The notes under the pieces are model-generated. The model was not told the DNA's origin, searched no databases, and saw only the letters and a list, made by a program, of their open reading frames with translations. The position numbers were made by a program, and so were the translations under genes. Of a stretch of 64,000 bases of DNA, positions 36,001-42,352 are shown piece by piece. Each line of letters begins with the position of its first letter. Position 1 is the stretch's first letter. The DNA is from Siderastrea radians (Eukaryota > Cnidaria > Anthozoa > Scleractinia > Rhizangiidae), in NCBI GenBank assembly GCA_964017195.1, contig OZ024890.1, positions 69,183,376 to 69,247,375 of the forward strand. Reading direction: 5' to 3'.

Positions 36001-39000
36001 GAATGAGAGGCAGAGCGGCCGAAGCAGTGCCAAGAATTACAAAGAAATGAGCTCAAGTGAAGCAGGAGATGAAGGGGATGAGGTACAGAATGTTAGCTCG
36101 GCCAGTACTCGATTTGTCAGTCGGTCAGTCAGTCAGTCAGACGATCAGTCGGTCGGTCAGTCCGCCATCCAGTCAGTCAGTCGGTCAGTCAGTCAGACAG
36201 ATACCGTGTGGCATGAAATTTTCGCGGGATCTAACTTTCGCGAATTTCGCGGATTTTTCATCGATCCGCGAAAACTTGATCCCGGAAAAAATAAACTCCC
36301 GCTGAAAAAAAAATCCCCGCAAATTTGTTCCATGTGTTTAGGTTACTGAATTTAAGAAAACGATATTACACTGGCCCCTCCTCTTTACAACTGCAACAAA
36401 ACGAATAGCCTTTGCAGTCCCTGGGAAAATTTGATAACAACCGTACACGACACCATCTCCTGCCAAAAAGCAAACAAGATCTAGAGTTGACTGCCTGTTT
36501 TCCCGAGTCGAGATGTCATACGAAATCACACTTTTCGGTAGCTTTGAGTTATAATGGACGGTTTCGACATGAGTGCAAACATGAGTACAACAAATAAGTA
36601 AAACAAACAGGCCAATAGGACATCCCTTGTTGCTGTATAAAACTTTCGTGGGTCAAATACTGGAGAGAAAATTGCCCGAAATCCGCGAAAATTCATTGTT
36701 CCCAGTGGTAAACTCTGAAATCCAAATTTGCGAAAATTTGTTCCTGCGAAACTCATAAAATTGGCAATCCGCGAAATTAAACTCCCGCGAAAATTTTTGG
36801 CTGGGTATTAAAGTCAGTCAGTCAGACGGTCTGTCAGACAGATAAGTTAGTCAGTGAACCCGTCAGGCATTTTGGACAGACAGACAGACAGACAAACATA
36901 TGCCCACCAGCTAGTCACTAAAACAATAAGTTCAGGATTCATTACTAGGTTATTTTCTGAATACCTGTATGATATTCGCCAGGCCAGTGAAGCAAGCTTG
37001 GGAGACTCTGAGGAAAGCTCGTCTGAGGATGAGACTGATGAGCATGAAGATTACTGTCACACGTGTGGTGAAGATGGCGATCTGATCTGTTGTGATACGT
37101 GTCCTCTTGTGTTCCATACCGACTGTCACCAGCCCCCTCTCAGGCACATTCCACGGTAAACGCTCATATCGCTTGGTAAATTGGCTAATAATACCCCCCA
37201 TCTTGTGCAGTAAGAAAAAAAAACTTGCCTTCAACTTGATTCTAGTCTTTGTCAGTAGAAAGCGCTTGAGTTAAGAACGGTGCCTCCTAATAGAGATGTA
37301 TTTTTGCAAAGGTTATGACTGGGGGGAAAACGTAGATCTTAGCAGGGGTTATTGGAATCCAAAAAGAAAATGTGGGTAACCACGCATTTTTCAAAGATAA
37401 TTTAGCAATCATAATTCTATAAAAGCGTTAAAATACAAAGAATGTATGGCAATTTCTTTCCAAATTTAAGCTCAACTATCGCTGAAAAATGCGTGGTTAT
37501 CCCCAATTTTCTTTTTGGATTCTGATAGCCCTTGCGAAGATCTGCTTTTTACACAGTCATAAACTGCGCAAAAATGTTGTTGTGTTTGGGGGCAAATTCC
37601 TAAAGAAACCCGAATGTTCCAAGATGCGCAGAACGTATGCGCAGAAAGGAAAGGAGGCACCGTCATTAATATGGGACCAATAACGTTTGTGCCTTATTGT
37701 AGGTCGCTTGTGGCGTACTGTTAAGCACAGCTGTTGCCAGTTCTATTTCTTTGCTTCGTGTGGATAGGGCGATGGTCAGTAGGAAATTAGTGGGTTTACC
37801 TTCATCACGTCGATTTACACTGCAGAGTCAATTATCTGATTTCTCAGTTGTAGCCTCACTAATGGTGCGCTTCTGGTGAAGTTTGTTGCGTGTTTCGTTA
37901 CTTTTGCTGATAAGCGAGGCTGCCATCTGTCAACTCACAGCTTGCTGTATTGCAACGTCTCCTTTACGGCTTTTTGAAGAAGCCACTTATCAAGATTAAA
38001 ATCTGAGTGTGTTTTGTTTAGGGGAGCCTGGAGTTGTTGGCAGTGTCGGCAACCAAAGAACAAGAAACAAAAGAAGGAACTGCAAGGTATCTAGCTATTA
38101 ATACACAATTAAATTGTGCTAGTGAAATCGAGCGGTGTCTAGGGTCCAGTGCTTTGGTGCTACATTTTTGCGCGCGCGTGTGTGTATGCGTGTGTATGCC
38201 ACCATGTGTGAACCTAGACAATGTCTTTCCATTAAGAGAAATGCCAGTTGCTACCTGAGGCTTCTAGATTTAGCATAACTTTTGATTAATTGACCGATTG
38301 ATGGCCTGAATGGCTGAGTGACTCGCTAACATCATGTCCCTACAGGTAGTCACACGTCTAAGTCAAAGGCAGCCAGAAACAAGGCCGAAAAACGTACTCG
38401 GCGAGACGAAGGGCCTCAAAGGAAAAGCAAACGCAGACGATCCTGTTCTCCAAGCTCCGATGAGTCTGGGTACGAGAAGGGGTCAAAACGAACTCGTCAA
38501 AGGCGGCAGCCAAAAGAAATTTCCAATGACAGAAACGCACGTGGCACGAGGCGCCGGGCACGTGCGTCCATCGAAGACATGTCTGATGACGACAGCACTG
38601 TCGGAAAAACAAAGAGCTCTAAGAGGAATCAACGCGGCAGTGTTTTAACTCGTTTGCAGAGAAGATACCCACAAGATTCTGAAAATGAGGAGGAAGAAAG
38701 CCTACAGACGAACGTTAAATCGTTTTATGGTCGCTCCACCAGACGAACGCGCCAACAGAAAGTTTCCAAGGACGATGATGATAGTGATGATGGTGAAGAG
38801 GAGCCAGTGACGCAAAGCAAGAACTCAGCTAGGAACCCTGAGCGTCGCAGAAACAGACCTCAAATCATGGGTAGGTTCTGAAATGTTTAGAGCTCTCTTT
38901 GGATATTAGGTAGCTTATTTACCATGGCCAAAGGTGATAGCTTCCTTAACCTTTTTTCACTCGTTATAGTTAGTTTCAGTGTTGATCGCGACCTTTGGCA

Positions 39001-39006
39001 ACGTAA

Positions 39007-39052
<46 letters not shown>

Positions 39053-42000
39053 TAGTTGAATCATGTTGAACGAAAAGCGTTCGTTGATACCAGGAGAATG
39101 CCGATTTGAAAGATGACTTTCTGCTCCAAATTTTTAAGGCAGCTCAGTTATTTGAATTTGATTTACCAACTCAGTACCTAAATCCAAATTTTTCTTTCAC
39201 TTTCCCATCACTTCCCCACCGACGCAGTACAACGGTTTCTTTAGAAACCCCTTTATTCCTGAAACTCCTGTGTTGTAACGGTTACTAGTGTTGTAACAGT
39301 GTTATTGTTGTTGTTGTTGATAGATGATTCTGAAGATGAAGACGAGGATAACGAAACCGAAGAAAAAGAAAATCGTAAAGCGTCTCAACGCAAGAATAGC
39401 AGTCGCAGTAAAGTGACCGAAAACCCTGCCCGAAGATCCATGAGGAATCAGCGACGGGTCTCGAGCTCTTCCGAAGAATCCGACAACGATGACGAAGATA
39501 CCGTTCAGACCACGAACCTGCGTGCTTCTAGGAACAAAACGAACGGTAGCTCAAAACAGGTTTCGAGCTCGTCTTACGAATCTGCCCACAGTGGACGTAA
39601 CGCATCCAAGGGAAGTGCGTCAAAGAGGCAAGCTCGTATTAACAAATGCCCTGAAACTAACAAGACGAGGAAAAGCACCATGAGAGGAGAGGCGCAGAGA
39701 CGGCGAGGAAACAAGGAGAACATCGAAGACGAATCAGACGACGGCGAAGATGAAAGCAGTCACAAGAAATCAGCCAAGGAAGGGAAACAAAAGAAGGGTG
39801 GCCTTAAAAACAGGTGAGGTGAATTTTGTGTCGTGAGTCAAGACTGGAAAATGGGCGTTTCCTTGGTATAGAAGGATGGAAAGGGAAGTTGACTGAAGAT
39901 AAGCTATCGGTCTCATGGATTACGGATAAGAAGACGGATAAAAACAGAAGAGTGTTATCCGTCTAGAAGTCGGTGTTTTCAAACTACCAGCATTTCGAAG
40001 CCCCCGTATTTGGTGAGATTTGTGATATTGTTTTGCACGTGGTATGCTTGCAAAACGATACCTTGGACTGTCTAATCCGAATCTCGATCCTCTTTTGCGA
40101 GGCTTGACATCTTTATGTAGACGCTTGTCGCAGAGGTTCATTTAAGTTTTATCGACAGAGACGAGATAAAACAACCGATACGATGGAGGTCTTCTTTGCT
40201 AGGTTTGATACATTTGCATTTTTTGTTTGTTAGTTCGTCAACCAACGACGGGCGAAAACAAGCGAGAAACGGAAAAAGAACTGACGTGTCACAAGAAGAC
40301 ACTAAGGAAAAACGACGGCGAGCGAACGTGGAAGTAAGTCCTGTGTTTTTTCTTGTGTCATCTGCCTTTATTTACCCAAAAAGTGTGTCTTTGGGGAAAG
40401 AACCTGAGACAAGAGTGCGAGCAATAGGTATTGTTAGCTCGCAATCCTCACTAATTCCCTTTTTAAAGTTGCGAACTGTCAACACCTTAACTTCCCTTCT
40501 CGATCTTAACCCAGTTTGTGTCCAAGTTCACACTTCATTAATTTATCGTGCTTTTCCTAGCTGTTTCACTAGCCGCATTACCAAGGATTCAAATGTTACA
40601 CTGTAAGGTTTATTGCCACGTTTCATACAGTAGGTTATTCGAAAGCTGTCAATAGATTACAATTCGTTAGGGGAGTGAAGAAATATATAATAAATGAATA
40701 AAAAGTTACAGCTTACCCATTGGTGTCTGTGGAACGGATCCGCGACTAGTGAAGATGATTAAGTTCGTTCTCTCTAATTATCGTTTATTACGTCGCATAA
40801 TACGTATTTAAGAAAATGTCAGAAATTGCTTTCGTAGGCCGAAACACTAGCTATCGTATTTTTGGGGGTCTCTTTGGTACAAACTTAAAACGACAGTATG
40901 ACGTGAGAAAATTCCACTGAAATGTAATTGTTTGCCTGTTGTGTAGATGGACGCATGTGAGCAAATCATACGGGATCTTCTCCTGCACGAGGACAGCTGG
41001 CCCTTCGCTAAAGCTGTTAACCTGCGCGAGGTAAGTTGAATCACTTTATTTTCGGTAACAATAACTCAATTTTACCCCGTCTGCAACTTTATTCTTTTGA
41101 GCAACGATCTTTTTAACTCGGTTGCAGTACAATTCAAGCGTTTTAGAACCAATAAACATTGAACTGTGAATAAAGGTCAAATCATTTTCGGTCAAATTGC
41201 TTGTGATTTCGGAGAAAATTCGGACACTGTAATTAACTGCGATTAGTCCATGAATTGAGCTTAAAACGTTGACAAATGACGTGCAACCATCAACCGAAAT
41301 TACATTGTTAAAACGATCAAACACAATCAAACATGGTCATTGTCTTTGTGGGAAGCTTATCGAGTCGAGTAAAAAAAGTTGCCGGATTCTTTCAAAACAT
41401 CTTGGGCTATCTATAGGGCCATGCTATGTTTCTTGCTTGCTTGTCATATTTAGGTTCCAGACTACTTAGAACTCATAAAGAACCCAATGGACCTTGGCAC
41501 CATCCGGGACAAGCTGAAGAACTTAGAGTACCCGGATGTGGGTAGCTTTGTGGCGGATGTACGACTTGTGTTTTCCAACAGTGATAAGTACAACCTGGTA
41601 TGTAATCAGTTGCTACTCTTCAGTAAAATGAAAACTACCGGTATTTTTCGATAACCCGGTAATTCGAACGTTTTGGTATTTCCTCAACCTGCTGAAAAGA
41701 TGTTTCCCTTCCAAACAAAACCAGAAATCATAGCGCTTGAAACAAGTGCCCAGACTTCGTAGCTTCTGGTGATAGCCTGACGCCTTTATGAATGAGGAGA
41801 ACTTTAAAATCAGGCCAGAAAGAGACCTCAAAAATTTGGGTCCTCCACAGCAAATTTGCTGCTAAAAGGCCAAACATTTTGTCCAATATATTCTTGTTGG
41901 ACGAACATGTTTTACCGTTTAGCCGCTTCTCTTAACTTTGCATTTAGCCACCGAACTTTTTGTTTGTTGGACGAAAATGTTTGATAGTTAAGCCTGGGCT

Positions 42001-42352
42001 TTAGGCGTTTGAAACGGGCCTTTTTGTAAGAAATTGTGCTAAAACTGTATTTAGTTTTTTCCCACATATTTTTTCTTTGCAAATATTTTTGTCTGATTTA
42101 GTGCCAAAATTGAGCTTTAATGTAGTAATCACAATTTAGTGGAAAATCAAAGACGTCAAAAAACAAATTTTAAGTCGTGAAAATGTACTGTAATAGCGTA
42201 GCTCGAAATTGTTATCAACTGTTATTGTTCTGTTGCAGGATACTTCAGAGGTGGGAAAAGCTGGCAAGAATTTGGAGAAATACTTTGACAAACTTTTTAA
42301 ACAAAATTTCTCAAACTCTGACAAGAAATCCAAAGTTCAAAGAAAACGGTGA
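3317..42352 (+). CDS. BAZ1B: BAZ1B (WSTF), chromatin remodelling subunit; complete 36-exon gene
   Basis: BAZ1B partners the ISWI ATPase in WICH, acts at replication foci, and in vertebrates phosphorylates H2A.X. Exons: 3317-3429, 4474-4646, 5232-5331, 5987-6035, 7609-7686, 8728-8804, 9407-9506, 14002-14067, 18178-18981, 19644-19798, 21620-21784, 22105-22164, 23157-23187, 23293-23464, 24279-24382, 27804-27995, 29373-29461, 29707-29824, 30246-30276, 30648-30870, 32162-32192, 32475-32782, 33163-33315, 33671-33737, 34210-34320, 34662-34862, 35626-35766, 35999-36082, 36983-37155, 38022-38086, 38346-38870, 39324-39813, 40234-40333, 40947-41030, 41454-41597, 42239-42352. All are GT-AG with matching phases and total 1,896 codons plus TGA, against 1,483 residues in human. 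BAZ1B rather than BAZ1A is indicated by KKYSLTDKLSDF, IGYDRNHSRYW and SRLHLLLGILD. Extra length comes from a second PHD and long acidic/basic linkers. Confidence 0.93.
5737..5923 (+). mobile_element. MITE-like element, family copy 1 (~187 bp)
   Basis: The ends are imperfect inverted repeats: TGTAGCTCCAGAAAATATCC at the left and, reverse-complemented, TGTAGTTGCAGAAAAAATCC at the right. A second copy in the same orientation lies at 63339-63520 with about 80% identity by eye, including CAGTTTAGCTT.ATACTTTGC in the middle. It lies in BAZ1B intron 3. Confidence 0.65.
6189..6332. mobile_element. Short foldback MITE (~144 bp)
   Basis: The left end GGCTATGCTCATGCGGGACG mirrors the right end, whose reverse complement reads GGCTATGTTCACACAGAACA. 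The interior contains a second imperfect palindrome around TATCTGGTCCAGTCTGGTCC. No coding sequence. It lies in BAZ1B intron 4. Confidence 0.5.
6643..6924 (+). other. Unassigned open frame with an N-terminal PIP-like motif, in BAZ1B intron 4
   Basis: An open frame of about 93 codons starts MNQTRTLFDFLEPKSKKQR. The motif T-x-x-L-F-D-F-L followed by basic residues looks like a PCNA-interacting peptide or the N-terminus seen in several hAT/ZMYM-type transposases. A weak acceptor (CCATCAAAG) directly precedes the ATG, and a weak phase-0 donor (GAG|GTTCTT, about 6834) would make it a 64-codon cassette that keeps the BAZ1B frame. I cannot decide between cassette exon, transposase relic and chance. 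The rest of the frame is not recognised. Confidence 0.25.
7255..7325 (+). repeat. Compound microsatellite (ATTC/ATCC/ATTT) followed by a G run
   Basis: Tetranucleotides change from CATT to CATC to TATT across about 55 bp and end in AGGAGGGGGGGGGG. It lies in BAZ1B intron 4 with no coding potential. Confidence 0.8.
7609..9506 (+). CDS. BAZ1B: BAZ1B exons 5-7: linker and start of the conserved central block
   Basis: Exon 5 encodes a serine-rich linker (SSSPSSDKENSK), resembling the human segment with PSSDKEN. Exons 6-7 give EVRYDISCESIPGGIKD and then MLKCFIRANTENPWTNDNSP, aligned with the human region ending in IRHNALRAGTGENAPW. Exon 8 (14002-14067) continues this block with LAKKYSLTDKLSDFS after a 4.5 kb intron filled with transposable elements. 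No enzyme motif is visible. Confidence 0.85.
8040..8625 (+). mobile_element. Possible solo LTR or LTR fragment
   Basis: The segment has an LTR-like order of signals: GTATATAAGA (TATA box, about 8373), then AATAAAG about 25 bp later, then GTAGATTCAGTTGATTGTAC and a GT-rich end. No internal retroelement genes or matched second LTR are visible, and I could not fix exact ends or a target duplication. It is in BAZ1B intron 5. Confidence 0.3.
9947..11306. mobile_element. Non-autonomous Mutator-like element with hairpin termini and 9-bp target duplication
   Basis: TAACCTGCGATCAGGC at 9947 is mirrored exactly by GCCTGATCGCAGGTTA ending at 11306. An exact 9-bp duplication, CAGCATTTC, flanks it (9938-9946 and 11307-11315), as for Mutator-type insertions. 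Each end folds on itself through a second CAGG(C/G)CTATTTT-type repeat about 80-90 bp in (near 10015 and 11228). The 1.1 kb interior has no recognisable transposase; an open frame at 10061-10369 is not identified. Confidence 0.7.
11738..12995 (+). repeat. Degenerate ~50-60 bp tandem array, unit centred on ACGGAGAAACGTTGAGAAG
   Basis: Roughly twenty diverged units repeat the order: TACGGAGAAACGTTGAGAAG, then ACAAGACTAATA, then TACGAACGTACTAACG. Clear copies begin near 11741, 12098, 12255, 12450, 12640, 12694 and 12914. Stop codons occur in all frames, so it is not coding. The same unit is found at 25505-26110 in a different element. Confidence 0.75.
11822..12093 (+). mobile_element. 5'-truncated LINE-type 3' end with (TGAT)n tail
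   Basis: An AT-rich segment unlike the surrounding array ends AATAAAGGATTGATTGATTG and then about 13 TGAT repeats. A polyadenylation-like signal followed by a simple-repeat tail is typical of CR1/L2-type 3' ends. It interrupts the 50-bp array, so it inserted later. The family is not determined. Confidence 0.45.
13316..13715. mobile_element. Foldback MITE (~400 bp)
   Basis: The left end TAAGGGGCCATTCACATGAT is mirrored by the right end, which reverse-complements to TTAGGGGCTGTTCACATGAT. The interior repeats GGAATGA / TCATTCC and GGTATCATG words several times, giving a complex foldback. No open frame of note. Confidence 0.65.
14068..15061. other. BAZ1B intron 8, proximal part
   Basis: No exon is seen. 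Position 14880-15058 is a diverged copy of a dispersed ~190-bp repeat also present at 21801-21981 and 23772-23973 (shared TTTCTTATGG and TTGGTGATCATTTCCTT). The 14260-14585 part has open frames in several registers but nothing recognisable. Confidence 0.4.
15062..15209. repeat. 148-bp near-perfect palindrome, left arm of a disrupted foldback element
   Basis: AACTAATTGCGATTTTGAGA at the left is mirrored at 15190-15209, with about 45-bp arms including CAATTCTGCATT and TATTGACGG. A related but shorter hairpin lies at 17042-17110 (TTTTGAGACGTCAA / TTGACATCTCAAAA). The two look like the two ends of one DNA element, into which the Penelope-like element at 15682 inserted. That pairing is inference. 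Confidence 0.55.
15905..16767 (+). pseudogene. Penelope-like RT C-terminus plus GIY-YIG endonuclease, frameshifted
   Basis: The upstream frame gives CHSSIKFTMEIENNRMLPFL, VYVKPTNSGLMLHYKSH and KRGLLNTMLDRAFRLSSNW, typical of the C-terminal part of Penelope-like reverse transcriptase. The frame then reads VYLFKCDLCGAG and breaks near 16515. A second frame from about 16500 carries VGFTCRHLHQRVKEHK, IGKHF and LIYEMFFIHELRPSFNVQT, the GIY-YIG endonuclease module. A small deletion at the GIY-YIG junction explains the switch. The 5' two-thirds of the polyprotein is absent. Confidence 0.8.
16917..16972 (+). ncRNA. Hammerhead-ribozyme-like motif in the Penelope-like right terminal repeat
   Basis: TTGATAATGACCG, loop AAGAG, CGGTC, then GAAACGTCG: a 5-bp stem II (GACCG/CGGTC) sits between a degenerate CUGAUGA box and an intact GAAAC box. 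The same motif is in the left terminal repeat on the other strand (about 15688-15740). The first box deviates from consensus, so present-day cleavage is doubtful. Confidence 0.4.
17210..17866. mobile_element. piggyBac-type MITE, TTAA target duplication (~650 bp)
   Basis: TTAAGGTGATTCC at 17210 is mirrored by GGAATCACCTTAA ending at 17866. This is a TTAA duplication plus a 9-bp GGTGATTCC terminal repeat. The inside has two copies of a GGGGTCACC-(G/A)-GCT word (17317 and 17698) and TGCGCAGAAAGGATGCG near the right end. No transposase. Confidence 0.65.
18178..19798 (+). CDS. BAZ1B: BAZ1B exons 9-10: basic Ser/Thr/Pro-rich region with PIP-like motifs
   Basis: Exon 9 is 804 nt (residues 253-520), a disordered Lys/Ser/Pro-rich stretch with many TP and SP sites, such as TPVKSPYRGTG. 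It includes QRKLDSFR at residues 294-301, which matches the PCNA-interacting (PIP box) spacing Q-x-x-hydrophobic-x-x-F. Exon 10 contains KMKQTTLLDLTKK, the counterpart of human KMKQMTLLDMAKG. Human WSTF is known to bind PCNA. The PIP reading here is from motif spacing alone. Confidence 0.85.
18982..19643. other. BAZ1B intron 9
   Basis: A run of 13 G's (about 19003) is followed by degenerate AGGGTTCC / AAAGGGTCAT words spaced irregularly to 19400. No exon, palindrome or recognisable element is seen. Confidence 0.4.
19985..20700 (-). mobile_element. tRNA-derived SINE-like composite, copy 1
   Basis: On the minus strand 20105-20182 reads like a tRNA: A-box region GGTTGGTCGAGTGGTTAGAG and B-box region GAGTTTGAATCC. 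Both flanks match the element at 54636-55490, including CCAAGCCTAAAAGC.GA and AAAAACCATGGTTGT.GACAG. No acceptor stem pairing or terminator is visible, so it is a repeat rather than a working tRNA gene. It lies in BAZ1B intron 10. Confidence 0.5.
20716..20935 (+). mobile_element. Second tRNA-like SINE fragment
   Basis: GGCACGGCAGTGTAGTGGTTAGCAC resembles a pol III A box, here on the plus strand and followed by a CACGCCC-rich body and GGTAACCCTGCGATGG. The last words also occur in the repeat at 58816-58985 (GGTAACCCTGCAATGG), so the bodies may be related. Confidence 0.4.
21620..24382 (+). CDS. BAZ1B: BAZ1B exons 11-15: LH-like segment and DDT domain
   Basis: Exon 11 encodes ALNALIRKTAQEV and LVAEKWNAHKERLKW, matching the human segment before the coiled region. 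Exon 12 adds KEMSIEEKAKIALEKRKLQR. Exons 14-15 carry the DDT domain (about residues 684-750): YSDVVMIAEFVHTFRDLL, then DVKGFHVLSRILVIFLQ. DDT is the three-helix module that with WHIM forms the ISWI-binding surface. Exon 13 is only 31 nt and is supported by phase and splice signals rather than homology. Confidence 0.87.
21801..21981. repeat. Dispersed ~190-bp repeat, copy 2
   Basis: It shares AAGGAGAATTTGTCTAAATA, ATCTTATCCTTGGTGATCA and the right end AGGGCTTAATGGGTTAA with the copy at 23772-23973. The left end is truncated. It lies in BAZ1B intron 11. Confidence 0.65.
22541..22832 (+). repeat. (GACT)n microsatellite with higher-order interruptions
   Basis: About 290 bp of GACT repeats are broken at intervals by GACCAAGT, giving a higher-order unit of several GACTs plus one interruption in the first two thirds, then a pure run of about 20 units (22760-22830). 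The long minus-strand open frame reading QSVS repeats is a by-product. It lies in BAZ1B intron 12. Confidence 0.95.
23772..23973. mobile_element. Dispersed ~200-bp MITE-like repeat, copy 3 (most complete)
   Basis: The left end TTAACCGTTTAGCCCT is mirrored by AGGGCTCAAAGGGTTAA at the right, so the copy looks complete. Related copies are at 14880-15058 and 21801-21981. It lies in BAZ1B intron 14. Confidence 0.6.
24428..24570 (+). repeat. 17-bp tandem array CGCGTATAGGCCGCACC
   Basis: About eight units with a 17-bp period occupy the left terminal region of the outer element; one or two further copies occur at its right end (about 26945 and 26995, inverted). The spacer-free structure rules out CRISPR. 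Confidence 0.9.
25505..26110 (+). repeat. Second array of the ~50-bp ACGGAGAAACGTTGAGAAG unit
   Basis: Around a dozen units show GTACAGAGAAACGTCGAGAAG-type cores spaced by GATACAACTAACATC and ACGAACGTACTAACG-type words. Word order matches the array at 11738-12995. Clear cores are near 25518, 25730, 25795, 25840, 25955 and 26000. Confidence 0.7.
26174..26543. mobile_element. Inner nested MITE (~370 bp)
   Basis: TAGGGAACTTAAGCAAACACGAC at the left is mirrored by GTCGTGGTTGCTTAAGTTCCCTA at the right. It sits inside the middle element just after the array, so it is the youngest insertion of the nest. No coding sequence. Confidence 0.65.
27804..30870 (+). CDS. BAZ1B: BAZ1B exons 16-20: WHIM1 block and charged coiled coil
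   Basis: Exon 16 reads GQELGMQLSEMPLTRQSASE and ends NPEEKIK; exon 17 continues ILVVLCHEVLSSDALDEYM. Human WSTF has GELGMKLSEIPLTLHSVSEL and TSEEKLQILTALCHRIL, so this is the WHIM1 module. Exons 18-20 (residues 843-967) are a long Lys/Glu-rich helix, predicted coiled coil, typical of this protein family. Exon 19 is 31 nt. Confidence 0.87.
28095..28563. mobile_element. Foldback element with ~150-bp inverted repeats and 6-bp target duplication
   Basis: AAGGGCCCGGTGGAAAAAGG starts a left arm of about 150 bp that is nearly exactly mirrored by the right arm (about 28415-28563). Only about 170 bp lie between. CATTTG is repeated directly on both sides (28089-28094 and 28564-28569). The high arm identity suggests a recent insertion. 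It lies in BAZ1B intron 16. Confidence 0.8.
28570..29372. other. BAZ1B intron 16, distal part
   Basis: AT-rich sequence with no exon or bounded repeat that I can recognise. A 10-A run near 29178 is the only simple repeat. Confidence 0.4.
31015..31861. mobile_element. Possible ~850-bp insertion flanked by AAACACT
   Basis: AAACACT occurs directly at 31008-31014 and 31862-31868, and the sequence between differs in texture from its surroundings: many CTAA/TTAG words and stops in all frames. No inverted termini or coding sequence are visible, so this may be a chance 7-bp repeat. It lies in BAZ1B intron 20. Confidence 0.25.
32162..34862 (+). CDS. BAZ1B: BAZ1B exons 21-26: WHIM2, WHIM3 and helix before the PHD
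   Basis: Exon 22 contains VPIGYDRNHSRYWVFSGIAG and VYVEQGWRNL, the WHIM2 signature (human RTPIGTDRNHNRYWLF). Exon 23 holds LLECLSQQGIRESALRKSL, equivalent to human LNCLHPQGIRESQLKERL (WHIM3). Exons 24-26 encode helical sequence ending TTVSRLHLLLGILDSMVIWD, nearly identical to human SRMHLLLGMLDACIKWD. The strength of this match excludes BAZ1A. WHIM modules contact linker DNA and ISWI. Confidence 0.9.
34940..35085. mobile_element. Short MITE with 12-bp perfect terminal repeat
   Basis: ACTGCGAGCAGT at 34940 is exactly mirrored by ACTGCTCGCAGT ending at about 35085. The remainder of BAZ1B intron 26 (to 35625) has open frames on the minus strand but nothing recognisable. Confidence 0.5.
35626..35766 (+). 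CDS. BAZ1B: BAZ1B exon 27: PHD finger 1
   Basis: One exon encodes a full C4HC3 zinc finger at residues 1258-1304. Zinc ligands are visible in CKIC, CDDC, FHLQC and CPLC. The wording RPALSEVPEGHWSCPLC matches human WSTF RPALYEVPDGEWQCPAC, so this is the ancestral BAZ1B PHD. PHD fingers read histone H3 tails; no modification preference can be assigned from the sequence. Confidence 0.92.
36118..36900. repeat. CAGT microsatellite split by a ~600-bp DNA element
   Basis: (CAGT/CGGT)n at 36118-36200 resumes as CAGT/CAGA at 36813-36900. Between them, 36201-36809 has inverted ends sharing AAATTTTCGCGGGA and many GCGAAA/TTTCGC words in both arms, so a non-autonomous element inserted into the microsatellite. 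All of this lies in BAZ1B intron 28, between the exons before and of the second PHD. Confidence 0.7.
36983..38086 (+). CDS. BAZ1B: BAZ1B exons 29-30: additional PHD finger 2
   Basis: Exons 29 and 30 join in phase 2 to encode a second complete C4HC3 finger (about residues 1357-1404): YCHTCGEDGDLICCDTC, VFHTDCHQPPLRHIPRG, then WSCWQC. Acidic residues just before the first cysteine and the GDLICCD core resemble AIRE PHD1 and CHD4 PHD fingers, which bind H3 unmodified at K4. Human BAZ1B has one PHD; Drosophila Acf1, as I recall, has two. An 870-bp intron with microsatellite and transposon sequence separates the short linker exon 28 (35999-36082) from it. Confidence 0.9.
37271..37669. mobile_element. 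Second TTAA-flanked MITE (~400 bp)
   Basis: TTAAGAACGGTGCCTCCT at 37271 is mirrored by AGGAGGCACCGTCATTAA ending at 37669. An inner palindrome (ACCACGCATTTTTC near 37379 against GAAAAATGCGTGGT near 37482) and GCGCAGAAAGGA near the right end recall the element at 17210-17866. It lies in BAZ1B intron 29; 37670-38021 shows nothing further. Confidence 0.6.
38346..40333 (+). CDS. BAZ1B: BAZ1B exons 31-33: long acidic/basic disordered linker
   Basis: About 370 residues alternate Arg/Lys clusters (for example RKSKRRRSCSPSSDESG) with acidic serine runs (SDNDDEDTV, DDSEDEDEDNE). There are many CK2-like S-x-x-E/D sites and short nuclear-localisation-type clusters, but no folded domain. Human BAZ1B also has an acidic linker between PHD and bromodomain; this one is several times longer and accounts for much of the extra protein length. 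Confidence 0.86.
39006..39052 (+). repeat. (AAT)n microsatellite
   Basis: About 15 uninterrupted AAT units lie in BAZ1B intron 31. Confidence 0.95.
40947..42352 (+). CDS. BAZ1B: BAZ1B exons 34-36: C-terminal bromodomain
   Basis: Exon 34 starts MDACEQIIRDLLLHEDSWPF (WPF shelf). Exon 35 gives VPDYLELIKNPMDLGTIRD and VFSNSDKYN, where the final N is the acetyl-lysine-contacting asparagine. Exon 36 gives the last helix (GKAGKNLEKYFDKLF) and a short basic tail ending QRKR before TGA at 42350. All key features of an active bromodomain are present. Confidence 0.92.
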
